A stretch of 55,908 nucleotides of DNA. Source: an uncultured Clostridia bacterium (GTDB lineage: Bacteria > Bacillota > Clostridia > Oscillospirales > Butyricicoccaceae). The position numbers and the translations under genes are program-made. Shown here in pieces: positions 1-8,090 of this stretch. Location of the stretch: the NCBI GenBank assembly GCA_947648385.1, contig CANSNO010000005.1:1-55908 (forward strand), written 5' to 3'. A model generated the notes under the pieces. That model saw only the letters and a list, made by a program, of their open reading frames with translations, made no database searches and was not told where the DNA came from. Within the stretch, counting starts at the first letter, position 1. Every line of letters starts with the position of its first letter.

Positions 1-92
1 CAACAGTTTTGCAACAACGATACTCAAAAAGGCCGTAAAATACAGCAAATAGTGGCAAATGCGACGGCATGAATTTCCCATATAAAGGAAGC

Positions 93-130
93 AAAAATTC
101 CCTCAGAGCCTTGCGGCTCTAAGGGAATTT
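93..130 (-). terminator. Rho-independent terminator of the tRNA-Val gene
   Basis: On the minus strand a stem of about 13 pairs (TTCCCTTAGAGCC with its partner, one mismatch) closes a short GCAA loop and is followed by a T run. It lies directly after the tRNA 3' end. Confidence 0.8.
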
Positions 131-132
131 GT

Positions 133-209
133 TGGTGGACGATACAGGACTCGAACCTGTGACCCCCTGCACGTCAAGCAGGTGCTCTAGCCAACTGAGC
201 TAATCGTCC
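133..209 (-). tRNA. tRNA-Val (GAC anticodon)
   Basis: The minus strand folds as a cloverleaf. The acceptor GGACGAT pairs with ATCGTCC. The D arm contains AGCTCAGTTGGCTAGAGC. The anticodon stem CCTGC/GCAGG encloses loop TTGACGT, giving anticodon GAC, which reads valine codons GUC and GUU. The T arm holds GGTTCGAACC. The discriminator base is A and the CCA end is encoded. No other tRNA lies next to it in the window. Confidence 0.97.
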
Positions 210-222
210 GTGTGCAAGAGTT

Positions 223-251
223 ATTATACACACCCGTGTGACGTTTGTCAA
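223..251 (-). promoter_or_regulatory. sigma-A promoter of tRNA-Val
   Basis: On the minus strand TTGACA (246-251) and TATAAT (223-228) are separated by exactly 17 bases, a perfect consensus promoter. The -10 box ends 13 bases before the mature tRNA 5' end, as expected for a short-leader stable-RNA gene. Confidence 0.9.
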
Positions 252-399
252 CACTTTTTTTCAGGAAGTTTAAAACACCGAGCAGATGTCATAAATTCCT
301 GTTTCCTTTTTCGCCTTTATATGATATGATAATGTAAAATGTAATAATATCGTTTGCCGCTTCATGCGGTCGGCTTTGACAATAAGGAGGTTTCCCCCC

Positions 400-3363
400 A
401 TGCGTGATATGAAACAGACAAAAAGAAGCATACTGTACATAATTATAATGATAATAGCCATAAGTCTCCTGTTCCGCTGGTATACGACATCCAACAACAG
501 CAGGATAGAAAACCAGAACCTCAATTACGCCATGGACTCGTCAAGGCAGAGCGCCAACCGTATTCAGGGCGAGTTTAACAACGCCATGCTGCGCATACGC
601 AATTACGCCTTTTTGCTCAATGTCGGCTCCGAGCTTCCGGCCATCGACACGGAAATACTGAAAAAAATGGAATCCAACGCGGTTTTTGACGCCATAGGCT
701 TTACAAACTCCGAGGGACTGACCCTCCTTTCGGACGGCACCGTGTACGACGCCAGCGACCGCGAGTATTTCAAACGCGGCATGAACGGCGAATCGGGCCT
801 TCAGGTCATCTTTGATTACAGGCCCATCAACGCCGGGGATACCATGATGAACTTTTACGCCCCCCTCACCCACGACGGCAAGGTCTACGGAATGCTCCTC
901 GGACTTTATTCGGCCGAAAGCTATTTGCAAAACCTGCTGGAGACGAATTATTTCGGCACGGCGGCCGACGTGTACCTCTGTATGCCCGACGGCAAGGTCA
1001 TCGCGACCTCCTCGGGAGAGAAGCTTGACACCAGCGCGGCGATAACCGACATTCTCGTCGAAAAGGGCGTCATAGACGGCGAAACGGCCCTTGAGGCAAA
1101 TAAGGTAATCGAAAGCGGCAGCGGCTCGGGAGGCTTCATATGCCCCAGCGGCTACAGCACCGACAATCTCTGCGTCACATTTGTCCCCGGCGACGAATAT
1201 GTTCTGGTGCAGACCTTCCCCCAGAGCGTGACCTCGGCCATGACAAGCAGAGCCAACAGGACAGGCATCATCCTGCAGGCCATACTCATTTCCCTTTTTG
1301 TCGTATACATAATCCTGCTCCTCGTAAGGGCGAGAAAATCGCGCAAAATACTCGAGCAGGAAAACCTCGAGCTGGGATATGTTCTCAGGGGCGTCAACAC
1401 CCTTTTCAGCCGATTTACCTTTGCCGATTTGGACAAAAACACATATAAGTTCATGGCCGGCGCCAGCCCCGAGCTGGCCAACTTCCCCGCCGAGGGAAAA
1501 TACGGCGACCTGACCTCCTATTTCTCCACCTTCCTCAACAGCGACGAGGAGCTTCGCCTTGACGAGGAGCTGTCCCCCGAAACAATCAAAGCCTCACTGA
1601 AGGACGATGATAACATACAGCTTGAATATCAGACGCGCCGCGGCGACGTCATCGGCTGGGAGCATATGAACGTCATATGTATCGAGCGCGACGAGAATGG
1701 CGACGCCTGCAAGCTTATACTCTGCCGTCAGGACATAACGGCCCTGAAGGAAAAGGAAATGGAGCAGACCCGCGCCCTCAAGGAAGCTCTGCTTCAGGCC
1801 CAGCACGCCAACAACGCCAAATCCACCTTCCTCTCCAGTATGTCCCATGACATACGCACCCCCATGAACGCCATCATCGGCTTCACCACAATTGCCGTCA
1901 GCCATATTGACAACAAGGAGCAGGTGCGCGAATGCCTGCAAAAGGTTCTCTCCTCCAGCAACCACCTCCTCAGCCTTATAAACGACATTCTCGACATGAG
2001 CCGCATCGAGAGCGGCAAGGTGCAGATAAAGGAGCAGGAATGCAACATCTCCGAGCTGACCCACAACCTTGTCAACATCATCCAGCCTCAGGTCAAGGCC
2101 AAGCAGATGGAGCTTTATATCGACACCTTTGACGTGGCAAACGAGGATATAATCGCCGACCCCTTAAAGCTCAGCCAGGTCTTTGTCAACATCCTCAGCA
2201 ACGCCGTCAAATACACGCCGGCCGGAGGCACGGTCAGCTTCCGCATCATTCAGGAGACGACCTTCCACCGCGGCTACGGCGACTATGAGTTTATTATCAA
2301 GGACAACGGCGTCGGAATGTCCCCCGAGTTTGTCGAGCATATTTTCGAGCCTTTCGAGCGCGAATCCAGCGCCACAAAAAGCGGCATACAGGGCACCGGT
2401 CTCGGCATGGCGATAACCAAAAACATCATCGACATGATGGGCGGCGAAATAACCGTCAAGAGCGAAAAGGGCAAGGGCAGCGAGTTCAGGGTCAAGCTGA
2501 GCCTCAAGCTTCAGGACGTGGCCCAGAACGCCGCCCAGATAAAGGAACTGGAGGGTCTGCGCGCCCTCGTGGTCGACGACGACCTCGACAGCTGTGACAG
2601 CGTCGACAGAATGCTCAAGCAGATAGGTATGCGCTCCGAATGGACGACCTCGGGACGCGAGGCCGTCTATCGCGCCAAGAGCGCCTATAACGCCGGAGAT
2701 TCCTATCACACATATATAATCGACTGGCAGATGCCCGAAATGAGCGGCGTAGAAACGGCGAGACGCATACGCTTGGCCATAGGCGACGAGGCCCCCATAA
2801 TCATTCTGACCGCCTATGACTGGACCGATATCGAGGAGGACGCCAAGCAGGCCGGAGTGACGGCCTTCTGCTCCAAGCCCCTCTTCATGTCCGACCTCAA
2901 ATCGGTGCTTCTGGCCGCAAACAACCTTATCGGCAAGGAGGGCGACGCTCCCCCGGCGTGGACTCAGGAGGATTTCAGCGGCAAGCGCATACTCCTCGTC
3001 GAGGACAACGAGCTGAACCGCGAGATAGCCCAGACCATTCTGGAGGAAACGGGCTTTGTTGTAGAGTGCGCCCCCGACGGCACCGACGCCGTCAGAATGA
3101 TGCAGAACTCCGAGGAAAACTACTATGACGCCATATTGATGGACGTCCAGATGCCCGTCATGGACGGCTATGAGGCCACGCGCAATATACGCTCCATGCC
3201 CCGTAAGGACGCCAAAAACATCCCCATCATCGCCATGACGGCCAACGCCATGGAGGAGGACAAGGAAAACGCCCTCAACAGCGGCATGAATGCTCACATA
3301 TCCAAGCCTCTTGATATCGACCTGTTCATCGCCATGCTGGCCAAATTCCTCAAAGAGCAATAG
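400..3363 (+). CDS. hybrid sensor histidine kinase with two receiver domains
   Basis: This 987-aa membrane kinase should sense an external signal and pass phosphate within its own chain. A first membrane segment (about 12-30) and a second (about 290-310) bracket an extracytoplasmic sensor resembling Cache domains. A PAS-like linker follows, then HisKA with the phospho-accepting His483 in SMSHDIRTPMN. The HATPase has the N box (NILSNAVKYTP), DNGVGM and GTGLGM. Two receiver domains follow, with phospho-acceptor Asp775 (IIDWQMP) and Asp915 (LMDVQMP). The start at 400 was chosen because AAGGAGG lies 9 bases upstream; an in-frame ATG at 364 lacks such a site. No Hpt protein or response regulator is adjacent, so the output is unknown. 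Confidence 0.93.
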   Translation: MRDMKQTKRSILYIIIMIIAISLLFRWYTTSNNSRIENQNLNYAMDSSRQSANRIQGEFNNAMLRIRNYAFLLNVGSELPAIDTEILKKMESNAVFDAIGFTNSEGLTLLSDGTVYDASDREYFKRGMNGESGLQVIFDYRPINAGDTMMNFYAPLTHDGKVYGMLLGLYSAESYLQNLLETNYFGTAADVYLCMPDGKVIATSSGEKLDTSAAITDILVEKGVIDGETALEANKVIESGSGSGGFICPSGYSTDNLCVTFVPGDEYVLVQTFPQSVTSAMTSRANRTGIILQAILISLFVVYIILLLVRARKSRKILEQENLELGYVLRGVNTLFSRFTFADLDKNTYKFMAGASPELANFPAEGKYGDLTSYFSTFLNSDEELRLDEELSPETIKASLKDDDNIQLEYQTRRGDVIGWEHMNVICIERDENGDACKLILCRQDITALKEKEMEQTRALKEALLQAQHANNAKSTFLSSMSHDIRTPMNAIIGFTTIAVSHIDNKEQVRECLQKVLSSSNHLLSLINDILDMSRIESGKVQIKEQECNISELTHNLVNIIQPQVKAKQMELYIDTFDVANEDIIADPLKLSQVFVNILSNAVKYTPAGGTVSFRIIQETTFHRGYGDYEFIIKDNGVGMSPEFVEHIFEPFERESSATKSGIQGTGLGMAITKNIIDMMGGEITVKSEKGKGSEFRVKLSLKLQDVAQNAAQIKELEGLRALVVDDDLDSCDSVDRMLKQIGMRSEWTTSGREAVYRAKSAYNAGDSYHTYIIDWQMPEMSGVETARRIRLAIGDEAPIIILTAYDWTDIEEDAKQAGVTAFCSKPLFMSDLKSVLLAANNLIGKEGDAPPAWTQEDFSGKRILLVEDNELNREIAQTILEETGFVVECAPDGTDAVRMMQNSEENYYDAILMDVQMPVMDGYEATRNIRSMPRKDAKNIPIIAMTANAMEEDKENALNSGMNAHISKPLDIDLFIAMLAKFLKEQ

Positions 3364-3407
3364 AGAAAACCTATCAAGGCTCGGCGCATTATTCAAATAA
3401 CGGATTT

Positions 3408-3450
3408 TCTCCCCCGGCGGATTGACATTTTCCGTCGGGGGAAGTATTTT
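3408..3450 (+). terminator. terminator after the hybrid kinase
   Basis: CCCCCGGCGGA (3411-3421) pairs with TCCGTCGGGGG (3431-3441), with one G-T pair, and a loose T-rich tail (TATTTT) follows. The loop carries the -35 box of the next gene. Confidence 0.65.
3422..3450 (+). promoter_or_regulatory. promoter of yedF nested in the preceding terminator
   Basis: TTGACA (3422-3427) sits in the terminator loop. The 17-base spacer is the 3' arm of the stem, and TATTTT (3445-3450) serves as -10. The yedF start follows 50 bases later. Confidence 0.55.
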
Positions 3451-3500
3451 AATTATATAAAATGTCCCACATATGAGGACCGCAAAAGGAGATTTTTATT

Positions 3501-4067
3501 ATGGTAAAACTTGACGCTTTCGGCAAGGTATGCCCCATGCCCGTCATCATGGCGAAAAAGGAGCTTCAGAAGGGCGAGCCTTTTTCAATCACCGTGGACA
3601 ATGAGACAGCCGTCGGCAATCTGACAAGGCTGGCCAAGGCCATGGGCTGCACCCTCAAGACAGACAAGATAGACGGCGGCTGGTGCCTCGAGTTCTCGGC
3701 CCCCACGGCTCAGGTCAAGGGCGAGCGCAAGCAGGGCACATATGCCGTTTTCTTCAACAAGCAGACGGTTGGTACGGGTGATGACGAGCTGGGTCACAAT
3801 CTGGCCAAGATGATGCTCTATACCCTCACACAGTCGGACGAGCTGCCCGAATATGTACTCCTTATGAACGGCGGCGCCAAGCTGGCCACCGAGGACGAGT
3901 GCGCCGAGCATCTCAACGCCCTCATCGACAAGGGCTGCAACGTCCTTGTCTGCGGCACCTGCCTCAACTATTTCGGCATAACAGACCAGTGCAAGGCCGG
4001 CATCGTCAGCAATATGTATGACATCGTCACTGCCATGCAGCAGGTCGACAAGGTCATCACAGCGTAA
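3501..4067 (+). CDS. yedF: YedF-type sulfurtransferase-like selenium metabolism protein
   Basis: This 188-aa protein has two parts. Residues 1-75 are a TusA/SirA-like domain with the CPxP motif (Cys11 in GKVCPMPVI), the site that carries sulfur or selenium as a persulfide in this family. Residues about 80-188 are a DsrE-like domain with a conserved-looking CGTCLNYFG motif. The architecture matches the YedF family, usually found in organisms that use selenium. No selD, selA or selU lies in the window, so the selenium link is family knowledge only. AAAAGGAG precedes the ATG. It appears monocistronic, with its own promoter and terminator. Confidence 0.88.
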   Translation: MVKLDAFGKVCPMPVIMAKKELQKGEPFSITVDNETAVGNLTRLAKAMGCTLKTDKIDGGWCLEFSAPTAQVKGERKQGTYAVFFNKQTVGTGDDELGHNLAKMMLYTLTQSDELPEYVLLMNGGAKLATEDECAEHLNALIDKGCNVLVCGTCLNYFGITDQCKAGIVSNMYDIVTAMQQVDKVITA

Positions 4068-4090
4068 GACAAAGCTACATTTAAACTCGA

Positions 4091-4124
4091 CCCCCGAGGG
4101 ATAAATCCCTCGGGGGTTGTTTTA
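4091..4124 (+). terminator. strong terminator after yedF
   Basis: CCCCCGAGGGAT (4091-4102) and ATCCCTCGGGGG (4105-4116) form a 12-bp perfect stem followed by TTGTTTT. Confidence 0.9.
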
Positions 4125-4129
4125 GCTTA

Positions 4130-4879
4130 TTATTTAAACCAAACACTAAAGCCAAAGCCGTTTTTATATACTTCAGCTTGAGGATACAATTCCTTAATTT
4201 CACTTAATAAAACCGTGAACTCACTTCCTCTTGTCATAAAGTTGTGTTGATATCTCACATCATCGTGATCTATTGTTCCGGTTTCCATTGCATCTTCAAC
4301 AAGCCATCGCATATTTGAAGGATTATAAGTACCCCATAAAGATTTTTTGCGAAGAGTATCTTTAATATCAACTGACACAGAAGAGTCCTTATCCATGTCA
4401 TCTAATACTTGCTTTTTTATTGCGGCGTCAAATATCGTAATTTCAATTATAATAATATTGGGTTGATCTCCCCTATGAAAGAAAATATACTTTTTAAAGC
4501 CCTCGCAAAAATGAGAAAAATCCTTTAAAATATTCCTAATCTGATCCATTTTTTCTTGATCGACATTGCTTATTGTTTTTTGGTTTTTAAGCTTAACTAT
4601 CACATATTGACCAATTACAATCAAAAGAAAAAAGAACATCTGTGACATAGTAGACCTTATTCCGAGAACCAGTGTTCCGACAGTATGCACGACTATTCCT
4701 AGGATCGCCATGCCAAGTATGTCGCTAAATTCGGTGTAAGTTTTATTTGCAATAGTTCTGTCGCTACATACCACCATTGCGTAAACCGCCTCAAACAGGA
4801 CAATATAGAGCAAAGTACCGGCAAAATTACTACCGAACATAGAAACAAATATGACTAAAATGATTAAAGCCCACCACAT
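4130..4879 (-). CDS. membrane protein of unknown function, AT-rich
   Basis: I do not recognise this 249-aa protein. The first 100 or so residues form about four hydrophobic segments (roughly 2-20, 22-37, 50-72, 77-95). The remaining 150 residues are soluble, probably cytoplasmic, with charged stretches and many aromatic residues near the C-terminus. Its DNA is clearly richer in A and T than the flanking genes and uses AT-ending codons, which suggests a different origin. It lies 8 bases after a 64-codon Cys-rich gene on the same strand and is probably cotranscribed with it. It converges on yedF, whose terminator separates them. Confidence 0.7.
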   Translation of the reverse strand: MWWALIILVIFVSMFGSNFAGTLLYIVLFEAVYAMVVCSDRTIANKTYTEFSDILGMAILGIVVHTVGTLVLGIRSTMSQMFFFLLIVIGQYVIVKLKNQKTISNVDQEKMDQIRNILKDFSHFCEGFKKYIFFHRGDQPNIIIIEITIFDAAIKKQVLDDMDKDSSVSVDIKDTLRKKSLWGTYNPSNMRWLVEDAMETGTIDHDDVRYQHNFMTRGSEFTVLLSEIKELYPQAEVYKNGFGFSVWFK

Positions 4880-4887
4880 ATTTTCAC

Positions 4888-5082
4888 CTATTTATCATAT
4901 TTTCCTATGAGTTCGTTCGTTCTGTCAAAATCAATCTCCAAATTACTGCACGCCTTTTCATCGGCTTTGACGCTGTACCCGTTTCTGGTGCATTTAAAAG
5001 ATGTCGAATAGGCGAATGTCTTCCCAGATGTCAAATCACAATACTTGCATGTTCCACATTTTCCCAAATATACCTTAGACAT
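4888..5082 (-). CDS. small cysteine-rich, probably zinc-binding protein
   Basis: This 64-aa protein starts with a CxxCxxC cluster (GKCGTCKYCDL, residues 9-15), followed by Cys31 in FKCTRNGY and Cys45 in KACSN. Five cysteines in this pattern suggest a small zinc or metal knuckle, but no function can be assigned. The start ATG at 5082 is preceded on the minus strand by GGAGG (AGACGGAGGTATCGTT). It is the first gene of a two-gene AT-rich unit with the membrane protein and diverges from the XRE regulator at 5222. Confidence 0.75.
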   Translation of the reverse strand: MSKVYLGKCGTCKYCDLTSGKTFAYSTSFKCTRNGYSVKADEKACSNLEIDFDRTNELIGKYDK

Positions 5083-5120
5083 AACGATACCTCCGTCTTG
5101 TTTTTGTATTTTGTAACATC

Positions 5121-5150
5121 ATTATATCATTGTTTAGGACTTATAGTCAA
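5121..5150 (-). promoter_or_regulatory. promoter of the AT-rich two-gene unit
   Basis: On the minus strand TTGACT (5145-5150), an 18-base spacer and TATAAT (5121-5126). The small inverted repeat GACT-tat-AGTC (5138-5148) overlaps the -35 box and contains CTTATAG, which recurs in the operator before the XRE gene. Confidence 0.75.
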
Positions 5151-5190
5151 TATTTTTAGGAATATTAGGAACTTAAAAAGGGCATATAAT

Positions 5191-5212
5191 CCCTATAAAA
5201 TGTCTTATAGGG
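5191..5212. promoter_or_regulatory. inverted-repeat operator before the XRE regulator
   Basis: CCCTATAA (5191-5198) and TTATAGGG (5205-5212) form a perfect 8-bp inverted repeat with a 6-base spacer. It lies just downstream of a TATAAT box (5185-5190) and ends 9 bases before the GTG start. It is well placed for autorepression by the product. CTTATAG (5204-5210) also occurs at 5140-5146 in the divergent promoter. Confidence 0.6.
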
Positions 5213-5221
5213 GGTGTTCCT

Positions 5222-5545
5222 GTGATAGATATACAAAAGCTCGGAAAGAACATCAGAAAAGAGCGCAAGGCGCAGCTTTTGACGATGGAACAACTGGCCG
5301 AAAAGGCCGGCATAACCGACAACTTTCTCGGAAAAATAGAGCGCGGCGAGGGCGTGCCCAGCCTCCAGACGGTTGGCAGCATCGCGTGCGCCCTGAATGT
5401 CGGCATCGACTATCTCTGCGGCGGCGCTGTCCACGACACCGAGCACAAGTTTATTACAAGCCTCATGGAAATAAACGACCTGAGCGAGGAAAACAAAAAG
5501 AAGTTCATTGATTTTATCAGCTCCAACATAAAATACTTTAAATAA
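5222..5545 (+). CDS. XRE-family helix-turn-helix regulator
   Basis: This 107-aa protein has an N-terminal HTH_3 domain (about residues 6-62). It carries the usual IRKERKAQ helix, a recognition region around DNFLGKIERGEGVPSL, and the closing GIDYLCGG. The remaining 45 residues are helical and polar, perhaps for dimerisation. GTG is the start, since the upstream sequence carries the operator and a GGGGTG ribosome site. Codon use is GC-rich like the chromosome, unlike its AT-rich divergent neighbours. It is a likely repressor of itself and of the 5082-4130 unit. That pairing is inferred from the shared CTTATAG motif. Confidence 0.85.
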   Translation: MIDIQKLGKNIRKERKAQLLTMEQLAEKAGITDNFLGKIERGEGVPSLQTVGSIACALNVGIDYLCGGAVHDTEHKFITSLMEINDLSEENKKKFIDFISSNIKYFK

Positions 5546-5570
5546 AGCGGCGCTTGGCGCCGCTTTTTTA
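5544..5570 (+). terminator. terminator after the XRE regulator
   Basis: AAAGCGGCGC (5544-5553), loop TTG and GCGCCGCTTT (5557-5566), followed by TTT. Confidence 0.88.
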
Positions 5571-5599
5571 TTGACAGGCAATATGTTTTATTGTATAAT
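5571..5599 (+). promoter_or_regulatory. consensus promoter of the acetyltransferase gene
   Basis: TTGACA (5571-5576), 17 bases, TATAAT (5594-5599): a perfect match starting directly after the preceding terminator. Confidence 0.88.
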
Positions 5600-5644
5600 C
5601 AATGCCCATTTGCATTTTGGAAAAACTTAAAAGGAGGCGGAAAT

Positions 5645-6160
5645 ATGATACTTGAGACAGAGAGGCTTTGTATGCGCAGGCTTGAGCCTTCCGACCTTGA
5701 GGCTCTGAAGGCCATACTTCAGGACGAGAAGACCATGTACGCCTACGAGGGGGCTTTCAGTGACAAGGAAGCCGAAGAATGGCTTGACAGACAGCTTGAA
5801 AGATATAAGCAACACCCTGACATCGGCCTTTGGGCGGTCATTTTAAAGGAGACGGGACAGCTTATCGGCCAATGCGGCCTGACCATGCAGAAATGGGATG
5901 ACCGCGAGGTTCTTGAGATAGGCTATCTCTTTCGCCGCGACTGCTGGCATCACGGCTACGCCACTGAGGCCGCCGTCGCGTGCAGGAAATACGCCTTTGA
6001 GGTTTTAAAGGCGGACGAGGTGTGCTCCATTATCAGGGACACCAACAGGGCTTCCGTAAATGTCGCATTGAGAAACGGAATGACGGCCGAGGAAAAATGG
6101 GTCAAGCACTACAGGGGTGTGGATATGCCCCACACCCGATATGTGGTGAAAAACAAATAA
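5645..6160 (+). CDS. GNAT acetyltransferase, RimJ/RimL-like
   Basis: This 171-aa protein starts with MILETERLCMRRLEPSD, the opening of the RimJ/RimL branch of GNAT acetyltransferases. These transfer acetyl from acetyl-CoA to an amine on a protein or small molecule. The acetyl-CoA loop region around LFRRDCWHHGYATEAA has the expected G-x-A pattern, and the C-terminus reads NVALRNGMTAEEKW, also typical. The start follows AAAAGGAGG by a normal gap; an in-frame ATG at 5591 lies just upstream of the -10 box (5594-5599). It is monocistronic and its substrate is unknown. Confidence 0.88.
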   Translation: MILETERLCMRRLEPSDLEALKAILQDEKTMYAYEGAFSDKEAEEWLDRQLERYKQHPDIGLWAVILKETGQLIGQCGLTMQKWDDREVLEIGYLFRRDCWHHGYATEAAVACRKYAFEVLKADEVCSIIRDTNRASVNVALRNGMTAEEKWVKHYRGVDMPHTRYVVKNK

Positions 6161-6197
6161 AAAAAGCCGTCCGGGAGTTAGCCGGACGGCTTTTTTT
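6161..6197. terminator. bidirectional terminator between converging genes
   Basis: AAAAAGCCGTCCGG (6161-6174) pairs with CCGGACGGCTTTTT (6182-6195). T runs occur on both strands. Confidence 0.92.
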
Positions 6198-6600
6198 ATA
6201 TTTCAGCGGCCATATCCACGGCGCTTTCCACCAGCCTGCCTATGGATATATCATCCAGACCAGCAATGAGATTTCCGCAGTGGTTGACGGGTATCAGCAC
6301 CCTTGCGGCGCGGCTCTGTCCCACGGCAACAGCCATGGACGGCGTGACCTCGCCGAAGAGGGAATCGGCGATGGCAATTCCCACAGGCCCGATTATGACG
6401 TCGGCCGCGCGGCAGCCGACAATGACGGCGTTTTCGCCCGTGGCGGCGTTGTCGGCCCCGGCGCGGAGCATGGAGGTTGTGGCTATCGTGTTGGTGCCGA
6501 CGGCTGTTACCTCAAAATCGCCTCCCTTTTCCTTTAAAAGGGTGACGACCTGACGGCCTATGCCACCCCCCTGGCCGTCTATGACAAGTATCTTTTTCAT
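6196..6600 (-). CDS. DUF3842 family protein
   Basis: This 134-aa protein begins MKKILVIDGQGGGIGRQVV, a Rossmann-like glycine-rich nucleotide-binding opening. It continues with a repeated small-residue pattern (VGTNTIATTSMLRAGAD, NAVIVGCRAADVIIGP) typical of the Clostridia family DUF3842. The biochemical role of that family is not known to me. It is the last gene of a leftward run after sfsA, with a 12-base gap, and ends at a shared terminator. Confidence 0.85.
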   Translation of the reverse strand: MKKILVIDGQGGGIGRQVVTLLKEKGGDFEVTAVGTNTIATTSMLRAGADNAATGENAVIVGCRAADVIIGPVGIAIADSLFGEVTPSMAVAVGQSRAARVLIPVNHCGNLIAGLDDISIGRLVESAVDMAAEI

Positions 6601-6612
6601 GGGTTTTCCTCC

Positions 6613-7293
6613 CTATTCGGTCACAACTTCTATTTCTTTATCTATTGTCACGCTGTGAGGCGTGACGATGCAGTCTCTGGCCCTGACCTCTACTCCAAAG
6701 GCTCTTGCCTCGGCCAGCGCCTCGGCAAAGGCCGGATGGGTGGCGGCGTTCGGTTTAAGGCATTTCGGCCCCTTCATCTGTATGACGAAGAAAATCGCGG
6801 CGTCATAGCCGTCCTTTTTCGCCTCCATAAGCTCCCTTATGTGCTTAACTCCCCTTTCGGTCGGAGCGTCGGGAAAAAAGGCGACGCCGTCACGCTCCAG
6901 CGTGACGCCCTTGACCTCCACAAACATGGGGCGGCCGCGGCGGCTGAGCATAAAATCGAAGCGCGAGGTCTTGTATCGGCGCTCGGCCTTTATATCCTCA
7001 AGTCCGTCGACCCCTCCGCTTATTGCCCATTCGGCAAAAAGGCGATTGGGCGCCTGGGAATCCATATTGACAAGCACGCCCTCTCTGTCGACGGTTATGA
7101 GGTCATATTTCGTGCGTCTGAGGGCATTTGTCGCCTTTGCCGCCCACACGGCCGCGCCGGGGACAAGAAGCTCGGCGCAGCGGCCGGTGTTTTTGACATG
7201 ACAAACCTCGGCTTTGCCGTCCATATCGACATTGGCTATAAACCTGTTGGGACGGCTGATAAAGCGCCCTTTCCGCACGTTGAAATAAAACAC
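6613..7293 (-). CDS. sfsA: SfsA family DNA-binding/nuclease-like protein
   Basis: The protein has 226 residues from the GTG at 7293. The N-terminal OB-like part contains RPNRFIANVDMDG and HVKNTGRCAELL, matching the SfsA signature (NTGRL-like). The C-terminal part carries DFMLSRRGRPMFVEVKGVTL, which resembles a PD-(D/E)xK nuclease core (D...EVK). SfsA was named as a sugar-fermentation stimulator in E. coli; its exact role is unclear. I chose GTG at 7293 because AGAGGAAG precedes it and it overlaps the stop of the upstream gene by one base. A GTG at 7311 has no ribosome site. Confidence 0.88.
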   Translation of the reverse strand: MFYFNVRKGRFISRPNRFIANVDMDGKAEVCHVKNTGRCAELLVPGAAVWAAKATNALRRTKYDLITVDREGVLVNMDSQAPNRLFAEWAISGGVDGLEDIKAERRYKTSRFDFMLSRRGRPMFVEVKGVTLERDGVAFFPDAPTERGVKHIRELMEAKKDGYDAAIFFVIQMKGPKCLKPNAATHPAFAEALAEARAFGVEVRARDCIVTPHSVTIDKEIEVVTE

Positions 7294-8090
7294 TATTCTT
7301 CCTCTTTCCACAATGTCAAAACCGATTGGCCGTCATCGCCATGGGTCTGTTTTTCGCCGAATACGGGCTTCCACGGCCTTGTGCTTATCCCGGACTTCCG
7401 CGCCTGGGCGTGCTGGAGCTTACGGGGCACCCTGTAAAGGCGTCCGTTTTTCATCAGCTTGGCTCCCGTCTGCTTGAAGCTGAAGGGCACGCCGGCCTTT
7501 AAGCACTGGTCGGCTATGGAGGTTATCCACTCATAACGGCAGACGCGCGCCTCCTCGCCCGATTCTCCGCCGGCCACCACCTGCTCTATCTGACCGTTTT
7601 GCAGATATTCCGATATATCCATCTCGCTCAAAAGCGGCTCGCAGACGATGCTTTTGTGCTTTATGGGGGCGCTGAGATATATCGGCAGGCGATAATCGGC
7701 CATCTGCTGGTTCTCGGCGGTGCAGGCAATGGCGACATTTTCATACCCGTCGCCCCAATCGGGCGGCAGGCATTTTTCAAATCTGTCTATCCTTTTGGTT
7801 ATCATGAAAAAACAAAGGTCGGAGCGCCTTTTTATCATCTTCCACGCGTCGCCGCGCCATTCATCGGCGTCGGCCACGAAAAAATCGGAGGAAAAACAGG
7901 TGTAGACCGTGTCGCCCGACACCACCTTATATTCCCCACTCCTTGTCCGCCTGACGGGCAGGTCGAAGTCCCTGTTCCTGACAACGACCGACGCATCACG
8001 ACCGTGACGGGCGTCTATGCGGTATACATAACAGTTTTGGCAGCCGGCGCTGACTTTATGACAGCCGTGCCACGGATTCCACTCTGCCAT
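7293..8090 (-). CDS. DUF5131 (phage Gp37/Gp68-like) family protein
   Basis: This 265-aa protein opens with WNPWHGCHKVSAGCQNCYVY. Cys10, Cys17 and Cys20 give the Cx6Cx2C cluster typical of the Gp37/Gp68 family, which resembles radical-SAM proteins and is also found in phages. Other hallmarks are CFSSDFFVADADEWR, FFMITKRIDRF and GGESG. The catalytic activity is not established. The ATG directly abuts the stop of the upstream aminotransferase, and its stop overlaps the sfsA start, so it is the middle gene of a tight operon. Confidence 0.87.
   Translation of the reverse strand: MAEWNPWHGCHKVSAGCQNCYVYRIDARHGRDASVVVRNRDFDLPVRRTRSGEYKVVSGDTVYTCFSSDFFVADADEWRGDAWKMIKRRSDLCFFMITKRIDRFEKCLPPDWGDGYENVAIACTAENQQMADYRLPIYLSAPIKHKSIVCEPLLSEMDISEYLQNGQIEQVVAGGESGEEARVCRYEWITSIADQCLKAGVPFSFKQTGAKLMKNGRLYRVPRKLQHAQARKSGISTRPWKPVFGEKQTHGDDGQSVLTLWKEEE

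Noticed and set aside
1-92. A gene or RNA at the left edge
   Set aside because: No open frame with a ribosome site and no recognisable RNA fold; nothing can be supported in these 92 bases.
2164-3396. A 410-codon open frame antisense to the hybrid kinase
   Set aside because: It mirrors the GC-biased codons of the kinase, has no ribosome site and no recognisable domain; the kinase frame shows clear motifs throughout. Similar long antisense frames at 22610-23692 and 48227-49354 were dropped for the same reason.
7293-8090. Prophage remnant, because of the Gp37/Gp68-like gene
   Set aside because: Neighbours are host genes in a tight operon with matching composition; no integrase, structural phage gene or attachment repeat is present.
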